This document shows, piece after piece, positions 1 to 6,653 of a stretch of DNA of 10,273 bases. Numbering within the stretch: position 1 is the stretch's first letter; every line of letters starts with the position of its first letter. The DNA comes from Candidatus Omnitrophota bacterium. GTDB taxonomy: Bacteria > Omnitrophota > Gorgyraeia > Aquiviventales > Aquiviventaceae. Where the stretch lies: NCBI GenBank assembly GCA_016206725.1, contig JACQRA010000010.1, positions 1-10,273 on the forward strand. Reading direction: 5' to 3'. The notes beneath the pieces were generated by a model. It saw only the letters and a list, made by a program, of their open reading frames with translations. It searched no databases and had not been told where the DNA came from. The position numbers and the translations under genes are program-made.

Positions 1-712
1 CCTCGGCATAGCGTTTGACGAATTTCGCCTTAAAGCGGTCGAACAACCCGATCAGATCGTAGGTCACCAACACTAGCCCGTCGCACCACGTCCCTGAGCC
101 GATGCCGATCGTTGGAATCCGCAATCGGTGGGTGATGTCTTGGGCGACCTCATCGGGAACGCACTCCAGCACCATCGCAAAGCACCCCACCTCTTCCAGC
201 GCGATGGCTTGGGTGACGATGCGAGCCGCAGACTCCGCGTCTTTTCCCCGCATACCGAAGCCGCCGGCGCTTGCCGCGGTCTGCGGTGTGAGGCCGACAT
301 GTCCCATGACCGGAATGCCGGCGTCCACGATCGCCTTGGCCGCGTCTTCGATGCCGGTTTTCCATTCGACCTTGACGCCGTCACAGCCGGCTTCCTGCAC
401 GAAGCGGCCGGCATTCCTGACGGCGTCGGCCGTTGAGCCGCGGAACGAAAGAAACGGCATATCGCCTATCAGCAAGGCCTGCGCAACACCCCGCCGAGCG
501 GCTTTGGCATGATGGATCATCTCATCCATGGTGACCGGCGCCGTCGTCTCATAACCCAACACCACCATGCCGAGTGAGTCGCCGACGAGCACGATGTCCA
601 CGCCGGCCTCGTCCACCAGCTTGGCGACGGGGTAGTCGTAGGCGGTGAGCATGGTGATCTTTCCGCCCTCTTGCTTGCGCGTCGTCAATTCGGCGATACT
701 TACTTTAGACAT
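1..712 (-). CDS. panB: PanB, 3-methyl-2-oxobutanoate hydroxymethyltransferase (3' end cut by window edge)
   Basis: First step of pantothenate synthesis: transfers a hydroxymethyl group from 5,10-methylene-THF to 2-oxoisovalerate, giving ketopantoate; cytoplasmic. About 237 residues are visible against a usual length near 265, so only the C-terminal tail is missing. Seen: MLTAYDYPVAKL near residue 21, VGDSLGMV with Asp45, GDMPF with Asp84 (the metal-binding Asp positions), VKVE with Lys114/Glu116, MGHVGLTPQ near 137-144, LECVP with catalytic-type Glu183, and IGIGSG..CDG near 202-212. A small oddity is that the usual EGG after VK(L/I/V) reads EWKTG, so this may be a divergent PanB. The ATG at 712 has a GGTGAG-like ribosome site six bases upstream. 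It is the last visible gene of the C1 operon, separated from the metE gene by 87 bp holding an inverted repeat. Its cofactor is made by the glycine cleavage genes upstream, which explains the location. The identification is firm. Confidence 0.93.
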   Translation of the reverse strand, partial: MSKVSIAELTTRKQEGGKITMLTAYDYPVAKLVDEAGVDIVLVGDSLGMVVLGYETTAPVTMDEMIHHAKAARRGVAQALLIGDMPFLSFRGSTADAVRNAGRFVQEAGCDGVKVEWKTGIEDAAKAIVDAGIPVMGHVGLTPQTAASAGGFGMRGKDAESAARIVTQAIALEEVGCFAMVLECVPDEVAQDITHRLRIPTIGIGSGTWCDGLVLVTYDLIGLFDRFKAKFVKRYAE

Positions 713-747
713 TGTACGCTCACCCACCAGCTGAGGTCGTCTAGATT

Positions 748-795
748 GGGGACACAAACAAATTGACTCCGGAAGTGGAATTTGTTTGTGTCCCC
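748..795. repeat. Inverted repeat, copy 1 (GGGGACACAAACAAATT arms)
   Basis: Two perfectly complementary 17-base arms, 748-764 and 779-795, flank a 14-base loop. It lies in the 87-bp gap between the core metE gene and panB. A second copy at 3383-3430 shares 16 identical bases on the left side (745-760 versus 3380-3395) and the terminal 14 bases on the right, while the centres differ. Such short palindromes ending in GGGGAC/GTCCCC resemble REP-type elements moved by Y1 (RAYT) transposases; that link is inference, since no transposase is in view. Transcribed, it would form a strong hairpin, but no U-tract follows in the direction of panB, so it is not a typical intrinsic terminator. Confidence 0.9.
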
Positions 796-799
796 TTAT

Positions 800-1762
800 T
801 CAGTTCAACAATTCCTCGCGGACGGCGCGGGTGGCTTCGACGACAACGCGCAGCTTCCCGACAGCCTCATCCACCGTGCGCGTCTTCAACCCGCAGTCCG
901 GGTCCACGTAGATCTGCTCCGGCTTGAAGACCTTCAAGGCTTTCTTGAGATTCGCCACAACCTCCTCGCGCGACTCGATACGATGGCTGTGCACATCCAC
1001 CACCCCCAGGCCGATCTCCTTGCGCAGCTTGAGCCGTTTGAAGGCGTCGAGCAGCTCGAACTTCCGGTTGGCGAACTCCAGATCGATCTGGTCCACCGGC
1101 AAGCGGTTGAGCTTCGGGGCCAACGCCTGGAAGTTGCCATAGCAGATGTGCGTAATCGTCTTGGCTCGCAGACCCTTGGTCACGATTCCCAACGCTTCGA
1201 TCGCCAGATCAATTTCATCCAACCGCGTCGAGATCGCCGGCTCATCGATCTGGATGTACTGCGCGCCGGCGCGCTCCAAGCCTTTCGCTTCCTCGCGAAC
1301 CACCTCAGCGAGGGCGAGGGCGGTGGCGCGGCGTGAGGGATAGTACTCGTTGAACGACCAATCCATGATCGTGTAAGGGCCCGTCAGCATCCCCTTCACC
1401 GGCCGCTTGGTCAGCCCTTGCGCAAACTTCCACCACCCGATGGTCATCGGCCGTTTGCGACGAATCTTCTTCGCGATGACCGGCTTGCGGTAGTAGCGGT
1501 TGCCATAGGAGCGCACGAGGCTGCTCGTCTGAAAGCCCTCGAGCTGCTCGGCAAAGTAGGCCACCATATCCCCACGATACTGCTCGCCATCAACGATGAT
1601 GTCGATGCCCAACTCTTCCTGACGCGCGATCCAGTCCCGTGTCGCTTGCTCCTCAAGACGTCGCAGCTCTTTGGGATCCAACTCGCCTTTTCTGGCCCGG
1701 CTTCTCGCGGTCGCCAGATAGTCGGGCTTCGGAAGACTTCCCACTGAGGTCGTCAATAACAT
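800..1762 (-). CDS. Core-MetE methionine synthase (cobalamin-independent catalytic domain only)
   Basis: Probably transfers a methyl group to homocysteine to form methionine. About 320 residues match only the C-terminal catalytic half of MetE, whose usual length is about 750. Numbering from the alternative ATG at 1768, the zinc site is complete: His207 and Cys209 in ITHICYGNF, Glu231 in IDLEF, and Cys292 in VDPDCGLKTR. Other MetE signatures are PVKGMLTGPYTI (123-134), IQIDEP (172-177) and VVDVHSHRIES (256-266). Stand-alone core MetE proteins are known in archaea and some bacteria, where the methyl donor can be a corrinoid protein instead of folate; the donor here is unknown. Start choice: an AAGGGAG ribosome site directly abuts the ATG at 1768 but is six bases from the ATG at 1762, so 1762 is preferred. 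The 1768 start would overlap the upstream gene's stop as ATGA, indicating translational coupling. Confidence 0.88.
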   Translation of the reverse strand: MLLTTSVGSLPKPDYLATARSRARKGELDPKELRRLEEQATRDWIARQEELGIDIIVDGEQYRGDMVAYFAEQLEGFQTSSLVRSYGNRYYRKPVIAKKIRRKRPMTIGWWKFAQGLTKRPVKGMLTGPYTIMDWSFNEYYPSRRATALALAEVVREEAKGLERAGAQYIQIDEPAISTRLDEIDLAIEALGIVTKGLRAKTITHICYGNFQALAPKLNRLPVDQIDLEFANRKFELLDAFKRLKLRKEIGLGVVDVHSHRIESREEVVANLKKALKVFKPEQIYVDPDCGLKTRTVDEAVGKLRVVVEATRAVREELLN

Positions 1763-1764
1763 GC

Positions 1765-2733
1765 TCATCTCCCTTGATAGGTTTGAACCGCTTCGACGAG
1801 TCGGCGAAGTTTTTGAACCGCCTGTTCATATGGCAAGAACTCCAATCCACAGCTCGGATTGACACACACCCGATCCAACGGAAGGCGCTTGGCCACCACA
1901 TCAAACAAGGCGTGCAGCTCAGTGACCGATTCGAGCTTGGTGTTGCGCGCATCGAGACAACCGAGCGCGAGCTGTTTCGTCCACTTCACCTTGCGGATCG
2001 CTCCCACCGCCTGAGGATCAGAGGCCACATCCACCCCCAGGATATCCACGGGAGCCTTTTGCAGCGGTTCCAAGAACCCGTTGAGATGACCGAAGTAGAG
2101 GTAGAGTGCCGTCGTGGCCTTCACCCCTCTCGTCGCAATCGCGATCGCTTCAAGGATGAGCTTGATCGGCGGCTTGCCGAATCCCAAGGCCGGCTCGTCA
2201 AACTGAATGATCGGAGCGCCGGCGGCTTCCAGGGCTTTGGCCTCTTCATTGAGGAGCTCCGCGATCTTGCGCAGAAACCGCGAGTCGTTCTTGTAGTAGC
2301 GATCTTCGGTGAGCTTGACGAACGTATACGGCCCCGGCAGGACGGCTTTCACCGGCTTGGACGTGCAGGCCTTGGCCGCTCGGTACTCGTCCACCAAGAT
2401 CGGCCCGCGACGAACCGGCGCCTTGCGCAAGATGGGGCGGCGATAATAGACGTTGTTATCAAACCAGCGTTCCAGCCCGTTGATCTCAAACCCCTCGATC
2501 TTCTTGGCCAACGGGGTGACGAGATCTTCCCAGCGAATCTGCCCGTCCGTCAGCACGTCAATGCCCGCACGCTCATGCTCGGCGATGACGGCTTTGGTGA
2601 TGCCCTGAAACACGCCTTCGAGTTCGGCATCCGAGAGCTCTTTGCGCTGCCACCGACTGATGGACGAGATGACCTTCGTCCCAAACCCCGCCTCTGCCAC
2701 CTTCGGAAAATTCCCCACGACCGTTGTAATCAT
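1765..2733 (-). CDS. MetE-like protein with degenerate zinc site
   Basis: A 322-residue TIM-barrel protein of the MetE/UROD-like fold, homologous to its downstream neighbour. Shared features: a VVGNFPK start resembling SVGSLPK, VKAVLPGPYTFVK (128-140), IIQFDEPAL (175-183) and CVNPSCGLEFL (290-300). At the aligned zinc positions the His and first Cys are Leu210 and Leu212 (ALYLYFG), the Glu is probably Asp235, and only Cys295 remains. It is therefore unlikely to bind zinc like a normal methionine synthase. In full-length MetE the N-terminal half is a duplicated barrel that has lost the zinc ligands, and this gene lies just upstream of the zinc-bearing one in the same order. A partner subunit of a split MetE is one plausible reading; a separate methyltransferase is another. 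The ATG at 2733 has a strong AGGAG site about five bases upstream. The exact role is not established. Confidence 0.85.
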   Translation of the reverse strand: MITTVVGNFPKVAEAGFGTKVISSISRWQRKELSDAELEGVFQGITKAVIAEHERAGIDVLTDGQIRWEDLVTPLAKKIEGFEINGLERWFDNNVYYRRPILRKAPVRRGPILVDEYRAAKACTSKPVKAVLPGPYTFVKLTEDRYYKNDSRFLRKIAELLNEEAKALEAAGAPIIQFDEPALGFGKPPIKLILEAIAIATRGVKATTALYLYFGHLNGFLEPLQKAPVDILGVDVASDPQAVGAIRKVKWTKQLALGCLDARNTKLESVTELHALFDVVAKRLPLDRVCVNPSCGLEFLPYEQAVQKLRRLVEAVQTYQGR

Positions 2734-2743
2734 CTGTTCTCCT

Positions 2744-2764
2744 GCTTCTCACTTCTGACTTCTG
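2744..2764. repeat. Three tandem heptamers at the ligase/metE-like junction
   Basis: On the plus strand three units follow in frame: GCTTCTC, ACTTCTG, ACTTCTG. The array spans the end of the lipoate-ligase-like gene, encoding its last residues RSQK and its TGA stop, and reaches into the 15-bp spacer before the next gene. A similar period-7 array lies in the gcvH/gcvPA spacer. No function can be read from it. Confidence 0.7.
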
Positions 2765-3441
2765 CACGCATCGATCAACATTGCCTCATCAATGGGACCA
2801 CCGGCAGCTTCCTCAAGACACATCGCCCGTGTGCCATAGGCACATTGCACCCACTCCGGCATGATCCGCCGGATGGCCTCTGGCACCGGCCGGATCAAGA
2901 GCGAGCCTTGAATCAACCACGACCCGGCATAGGCGCGAACGGCAAACCCGCCCAGTTTCCGGTCGCCGACCATCAAGGCATAGGGACTTGTCTCGGTGAG
3001 ACAATAGGCGACCCGACCCCTTCCTCGAGTTTCAATGTCCCACTTCACGATGACGTCAAAGACGCAACATCCTTGCGCGAAGAGCTCGCACAGGCCCGCC
3101 ATGCAGCCACGCAATGGCAGATCAGGCCTTCTCGGAATCACCACCGAGCAGGACAGGTCCGTCCCATGCACGGCAAGCCCACCGCCGGTCGGCCGCTCAA
3201 CCAGCTCGACACCGCGAGCGGCGCACGCTGAGGCGTCGACCCAATCAGGCGGGCGCTGCCGATAGCCCCATGAGAGAGCCGGAACACTCCATCGAAAGAA
3301 CCGCAAGGTCGGCATGCCTTCCGCGACCAGGCGCTCGTCATAGGCCATCTGCGCAGCGGCTGTCGGCTCATCATGCCAAATTGGGGACACAAACACATTG
3401 GTCAAAATTTGGCAAATTGTTTGTGTCCCCGAACGTCCCAT
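2749..3441 (-). CDS. Lipoate-protein ligase / lipoyl-octanoyl transferase family protein
   Basis: Member of the LplA/LipB/LipM-like fold (PF03099 type), probably attaching lipoate or octanoate to the GcvH lysine, since gcvH is in the same operon. Seen: an AYDE..VAEGMPTLRFFRW segment (33-51) matching the family start (A-DE...LRFYRW), VERPTGGG (81-88) matching the R-P/R-x-x-GG substrate loop, and GDRKLGGFAVRAYAGSWLIQGSLL (159-182) with the conserved lysine Lys162. Cys147 (AYCLTE) sits where LipM-type transferases have a CF motif, so an octanoyltransferase is possible. At 230 residues it lacks the LplA accessory C-terminal domain. The ATG at 3441 has an AGGGAG site about 11 bases upstream, but residues 12-20 are encoded by an inverted repeat and look non-native. 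The homologous part begins near residue 22. A downstream GTG (3396 or 3390) within the repeat is an alternative start. The frame overlaps gcvPB by 40 bp. Confidence 0.82.
   Translation of the reverse strand: MGRSGTQTICQILTNVFVSPIWHDEPTAAAQMAYDERLVAEGMPTLRFFRWSVPALSWGYRQRPPDWVDASACAARGVELVERPTGGGLAVHGTDLSCSVVIPRRPDLPLRGCMAGLCELFAQGCCVFDVIVKWDIETRGRGRVAYCLTETSPYALMVGDRKLGGFAVRAYAGSWLIQGSLLIRPVPEAIRRIMPEWVQCAYGTRAMCLEEAAGGPIDEAMLIDACRSQK
3383..3430. repeat. Inverted repeat, copy 2, inside the gcvPB/lipoate-ligase overlap
   Basis: Left arm GGGGACACAAACACATT (3383-3399) and right arm AATTGTTTGTGTCCCC (3415-3430) pair with one bulge. An extra pairing, GCCAAATT (3375-3382) with AATTTGGC (3406-3413), offers an alternative fold. 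It is the second copy of the element at 748-795, with identical ends and a different centre. It supplies the last residues of GcvPB (GHKQFAKF) and the NVFVSP residues of the lipoate-ligase-like frame. It is therefore the likely cause of the unusual 40-bp overlap between the two genes. Confidence 0.88.
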
Positions 3442-4871
3442 CGAAGATTGGGCTCCCTGGCGGCTTTGACGTCATCTACACGGTGAACCGGCAAACGATG
3501 CGGAGCTTGACGGACCATTTCCGGGTCACTCTTCGCTTCCTCAGCGATTTGTTGCAGGGCCGCCGCAAACGCATCCAACGTTTCCTTGGACTCCGTTTCC
3601 GTCGGTTCGATCATGAACGCCTCCTCAACCGTCAACGGAAAATAAACCGTCGGCGCATAGAAGCCGTAATCGAGCAACCGCTTGGCCGCGTCCCACGCCG
3701 TGACCCCATGCGCTTTCAATGATTTCAGGGTCGCGACGAACTCATGAAGGCAGGGTCCCGGGAACGCCGCTGGAAACGTGCCGGCAAGCTTGGCCATCAG
3801 GTAGTTCGCATTGATGATCGCGGCTCGACTCACCCGCTCCAAGCCGGCTTTCCCCAACGTCCGGATGTAGACGTACGCTCGCACGAGAACGCCGACGTTG
3901 CCGTAGAACGCATGGACGCGCCCGATGGACCGCTTGCCTCGTTCCTCCCACACGTAGCGCGTTCCTCGTGTTCGAAGGCGCGGAGTCGGCAAAAATTCCT
4001 CAAGCGCTTTGGCCACCCCCACCGGCCCAGCGCCAGGCCCTCCCCCACCGTGCGGGGTCGAGAACGTCTTGTGGAGGTTCAACTGCAAGAGATCAACCCC
4101 CATCTCGCCGGGTTTCACAAGACCTAAGAGCGCATGCATGTTGGCCCCATCCAAATAGACCAACGCGCCGTGCTCATGACAGAGGGCAGTGATGGCCAGG
4201 ATATCCCGTTCGAACAGCCCAAGGGTGTTGGGGTTCGTCAACATCAGCGCGGCCACGTCATGCGAGAGATGACGACGCAGCTCCCCCACGTCAATGAGCC
4301 CCTGGGCATTGGATTTCAACTCGACCACCCGAAATCCTGACAAGGCCGCCGAGGCGGGATTCGTGCCATGCGCGGAATCTGGAATTAAAATCGTGGTACG
4401 AGCGCGTCTCTTCGCGCGATGGTACGCGCGGATGATTTTCAAACCGGTCAGCTCCCCTTGGGCGCCGGCTGCCGGCTGCAAGGTGAACGCCGCCATGCCG
4501 GTGATCTCGCAGAGCAACTGTTCCAGCTCGTCAAGGAGCCGGAGCAATCCTTGCGAACACGACGCGGGATGCAGCGGATGCATCTGCGCGAACCGCGACC
4601 AGGAGGCGATGCGATCGTTGAGCTTCGGATTGTATTTCATGGTGCATGAACCCAATGGGTAGCAATGCGTATCCACCGAGAAATTCAGTTGCGAGAGCCG
4701 CGTGTAGTGTCGCACGACGTCCAGCTCAGAGACCTCAGGCAAGTGGGGCGCGTGCTGGCGAAGATGCTCCTCGGGAATCAACTCAGCCACGGGGCGCGGC
4801 GTCACATCGCAGGGGGGCAGACGATAGCCCCTTCGTCCCGCCACCGACCGCTCGAAGATTAGCTCTTTCAT
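3402..4871 (-). CDS. gcvPB: GcvPB, glycine dehydrogenase (decarboxylating) subunit 2
   Basis: PLP-bearing half of the split P-protein; with GcvPA it decarboxylates glycine and passes the aminomethyl group to lipoyl-GcvH. It has 489 residues, normal for the family. Seen: LIFERSVAGRRGYRLP at the start, YPLGSCTMKYNPK near 73-85, GMAAFTLQPAAGAQGELTG near 127-145, DSAHGTNPASA near 167-177, NPNTLGLFE near 215-223, YLDGANMHA near 241-249, and the cofactor loop LNLHKTFSTPHGGGGPG with Schiff-base Lys268 (numbered from the ATG at 4871). A TTG two codons upstream (4877) is only about one base from the GGGA ribosome site, while the ATG at 4871 is about seven bases away, so 4871 is chosen. Family members usually end soon after LRW; here the frame continues for about eleven residues, largely read from an inverted repeat. 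gcvPA ends 16 bp upstream. Confidence 0.96.
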   Translation of the reverse strand: MKELIFERSVAGRRGYRLPPCDVTPRPVAELIPEEHLRQHAPHLPEVSELDVVRHYTRLSQLNFSVDTHCYPLGSCTMKYNPKLNDRIASWSRFAQMHPLHPASCSQGLLRLLDELEQLLCEITGMAAFTLQPAAGAQGELTGLKIIRAYHRAKRRARTTILIPDSAHGTNPASAALSGFRVVELKSNAQGLIDVGELRRHLSHDVAALMLTNPNTLGLFERDILAITALCHEHGALVYLDGANMHALLGLVKPGEMGVDLLQLNLHKTFSTPHGGGGPGAGPVGVAKALEEFLPTPRLRTRGTRYVWEERGKRSIGRVHAFYGNVGVLVRAYVYIRTLGKAGLERVSRAAIINANYLMAKLAGTFPAAFPGPCLHEFVATLKSLKAHGVTAWDAAKRLLDYGFYAPTVYFPLTVEEAFMIEPTETESKETLDAFAAALQQIAEEAKSDPEMVRQAPHRLPVHRVDDVKAAREPNLRWDVRGHKQFAKF

Positions 4872-4887
4872 CGCCAATTCCCGTGAC

Positions 4888-6228
4888 TCATAGGCTCTTC
4901 AGTGCGTCAAGCAATCGGTCAATATCTGATGTGGAGATCATCTCCGTCGCGCACCAGACCGCGGCATCAGGCAGATGCGGATACCACGGACGCAGGGCTA
5001 ACCCGCCGATCAACCCCTGCTTCAACAGTTTCCGGTTGATCTCCTCAATCGTGTGGTCATTCAGACAGCGCATGGTGAACTCATTGAAGAAGGGCTGGTC
5101 AAACGCCGGCTTCATGAAGCCCAATTCCTGGAGACGGCGCCAGAGCGCATGGGCTTTTTGGGCGTTAAGCGCCGCCAGCTCCCGGAGGCCTTGCGGCCCA
5201 AGAACGCTCAGGAAGATCGTCGCCCGCAGGCAGAGCCATCCTTCATTCGTGCAGACGTTGGAGGTGGCTTTCTCCCGTCGAATGTGCTGTTCCCTCGTCT
5301 GCAGCGTCAGCGTAAAACTCCGCTGGCCTAAGCGATCAACCGTGCATCCGGCCAAGCGGCCTGGGATTCTCCGCAGCAAGGCCTGGGTCGTCGTCAAGAG
5401 TCCCAGCCCCGGTCCGCCATAGGCGACAGGGCTTCCCAGACAGCGTCCTTCAGCGACCGCGATGTCCGCCCCGCAGCTTCCGGGCGGCTTGAGCGCTCCC
5501 AGGCTGATCGGATAGACGTCGGCGACGCACAACGCTCCGACTCGGTGCGCCAACTCAAACGCCTCTCCCATCGGCTCTAGACATCCAAACACGTTGGGCT
5601 GTTGGAGAATGACCGCCGCGACATCGTCGTTGAGGGCCTTGGCGAGCGCCTCGAGGTCCACCACGCCGTTGGTTGATGGAATCTCTTGGACGACGCAGGG
5701 GAACCCGCTCAGATACGTTGACATCACCTGGCGGTAATGCGGGTGGACGGTTTGCGCGATGAGCAATCGCGGCCGAGCGTGTGCGCGCAGCGACATGGTG
5801 GCCGCCTCCGCCAAAGCTGAGGCGCCGTCATACAGCGACGCATTCGCCACCTCCATCCCCATCAGCTCGCAGATGAGCGTCTGAAATTCGTAGATCATCT
5901 GGAGGGTGCCTTGGCTGGCCTCGGCCTGATAGGGAGTGTAGGGCGTCAACCATTCCCCACGCGCCGCGAGGGTGTCCACGACCGTCGGAATCACATGGTG
6001 ATAGGATCCGAAGCCCAGGAAGGAGGCGAACTCATGCAGGGAGCGATTCGGCTGCACGAGTTCTTCGCAGAGTGTCAGCACCTCCTGCTCGGATAAACCC
6101 TCGGGAATCTGGAAGGAACGACACCGCACCTCAGGAGGAATCGCCGAAACCAACTCGTCAAACGATCGGACCCCGATCGTCTGCAGCATCTGCTGAATCT
6201 CTTCGTCCGTATGCGGCGTATAGTCCAT
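4888..6228 (-). CDS. gcvPA: GcvPA, glycine dehydrogenase (decarboxylating) subunit 1
   Basis: Non-PLP subunit of the two-part P-protein, forming a heterotetramer with GcvPB. It has 446 residues, the usual length. Seen: MDYTPHTDEEIQQML at the start, the FLGFGSYHHVIP motif (70-81), YTPYQAEASQGTLQ (97-110), FQTLICELMGM (115-125), SLYDGASALAEA (131-142), QQPNVFGCLEP near 219-229, VAYGGPGLGLL near 285-295, and TREQHIRREKATSNVCTN near 330-347, all typical of GcvPA. The ATG at 6228 lacks a clear ribosome site because the 35-bp spacer behind gcvH is mostly a heptamer repeat, so translation may depend on coupling. A split P-protein is common in Firmicutes, Thermotogota, Nitrospirota and related lineages, unlike the fused GcvP of most Proteobacteria and eukaryotes. 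Confidence 0.96.
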   Translation of the reverse strand: MDYTPHTDEEIQQMLQTIGVRSFDELVSAIPPEVRCRSFQIPEGLSEQEVLTLCEELVQPNRSLHEFASFLGFGSYHHVIPTVVDTLAARGEWLTPYTPYQAEASQGTLQMIYEFQTLICELMGMEVANASLYDGASALAEAATMSLRAHARPRLLIAQTVHPHYRQVMSTYLSGFPCVVQEIPSTNGVVDLEALAKALNDDVAAVILQQPNVFGCLEPMGEAFELAHRVGALCVADVYPISLGALKPPGSCGADIAVAEGRCLGSPVAYGGPGLGLLTTTQALLRRIPGRLAGCTVDRLGQRSFTLTLQTREQHIRREKATSNVCTNEGWLCLRATIFLSVLGPQGLRELAALNAQKAHALWRRLQELGFMKPAFDQPFFNEFTMRCLNDHTIEEINRKLLKQGLIGGLALRPWYPHLPDAAVWCATEMISTSDIDRLLDALKSL

Positions 6229-6233
6229 GAGTG

Positions 6234-6254
6234 TTTACTGCTTACTGCCTACTT
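6234..6254. repeat. Three tandem heptamers in the gcvH/gcvPA spacer
   Basis: Plus-strand units TTTACTG, CTTACTG and CCTACTT follow one another with period 7 and fill most of the 35-bp gap between gcvH and gcvPA. The array takes the place where a ribosome site for gcvPA would be expected. It resembles in period, and partly in sequence, the array at 2744-2764. Confidence 0.65.
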
Positions 6255-6263
6255 CGTCTGTTA

Positions 6264-6653
6264 TCAGTGAGTTTCCGAGGCGGTCAACTCCGTATACTGA
6301 TCTGAGGTCATCAAGGCGTTGAGTTCCTGGGGCTCGCTCGGCTTGATGGCGAAGAACCATCCCTCGCCGTAGCAATCCTTGTTGACCAGCTGCGGCGAGC
6401 TCGCCAAGGCGCTGTTCACCTTCACCACCGTCCCGGAGATCGGCGCATAGATGTCGAACGCCGCCTTCACCGATTCCACCACCGCGGCCGGCTCGCCCTG
6501 CTTGACCGATTTCCCCACAGCAGGCAACTCGACGTAGACCACATCGCGCAGCTCTTCCTGCGCGTGTACCGTGATACCAACCATGGCTTCGTTTTCATCC
6601 GGAAGGATCCACTCATGAGTTTTGGTGTAGCGCAATTCACTTGGTACACGCAT
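6264..6653 (-). CDS. gcvH: GcvH, glycine cleavage system H protein (lipoyl carrier)
   Basis: Small carrier protein that shuttles the aminomethyl intermediate on a lipoyl arm between P-, T- and L-proteins. It has 129 residues, normal for the family. Seen: ELRYTKTHEWI near 6-16, VGITVHAQEELRDVVYVELPAVG near 25-47, the lipoylation motif VVESVKAAFDIYAP with acceptor Lys63, and NKDCYGEGWFFAIKPS near 95-110. A small deviation is Phe where ESVKAAS usually has Ser. The ATG at 6653 is supported by a textbook GGAGG about nine bases upstream. Its first 17 bases overlap the end of gcvT, so the two are translationally coupled. The lipoate-ligase-like gene further down the operon is the likely modifying enzyme. 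Confidence 0.97.
   Translation of the reverse strand: MRVPSELRYTKTHEWILPDENEAMVGITVHAQEELRDVVYVELPAVGKSVKQGEPAAVVESVKAAFDIYAPISGTVVKVNSALASSPQLVNKDCYGEGWFFAIKPSEPQELNALMTSDQYTELTASETH

Noticed and set aside
748..795. Intrinsic transcription terminator ending the operon before panB.
   Set aside because: The stem is strong, but no U-tract follows on the minus strand, and the same element occurs inside the operon at a coding junction.
782..1336. Plus-strand open frame of 184 codons starting in the inverted repeat.
   Set aside because: Antisense to the core metE, whose zinc motifs are intact; no family resemblance.
1639..3231. A 530-codon open frame on the plus strand.
   Set aside because: It is antisense to both MetE-like genes and the lipoate-ligase-like gene, all with clear family motifs. 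Its translation shows no recognisable domain and looks like the complement of GC-rich coding sequence.
748..3430. CRISPR array from the two similar repeats.
   Set aside because: Only two copies about 2.6 kb apart, each self-palindromic, without spacers or cas genes.
4646..5422. Plus-strand open frame of 258 codons.
   Set aside because: Antisense to gcvPB and gcvPA, low-complexity Arg/Ser/Pro-rich translation, no motif.
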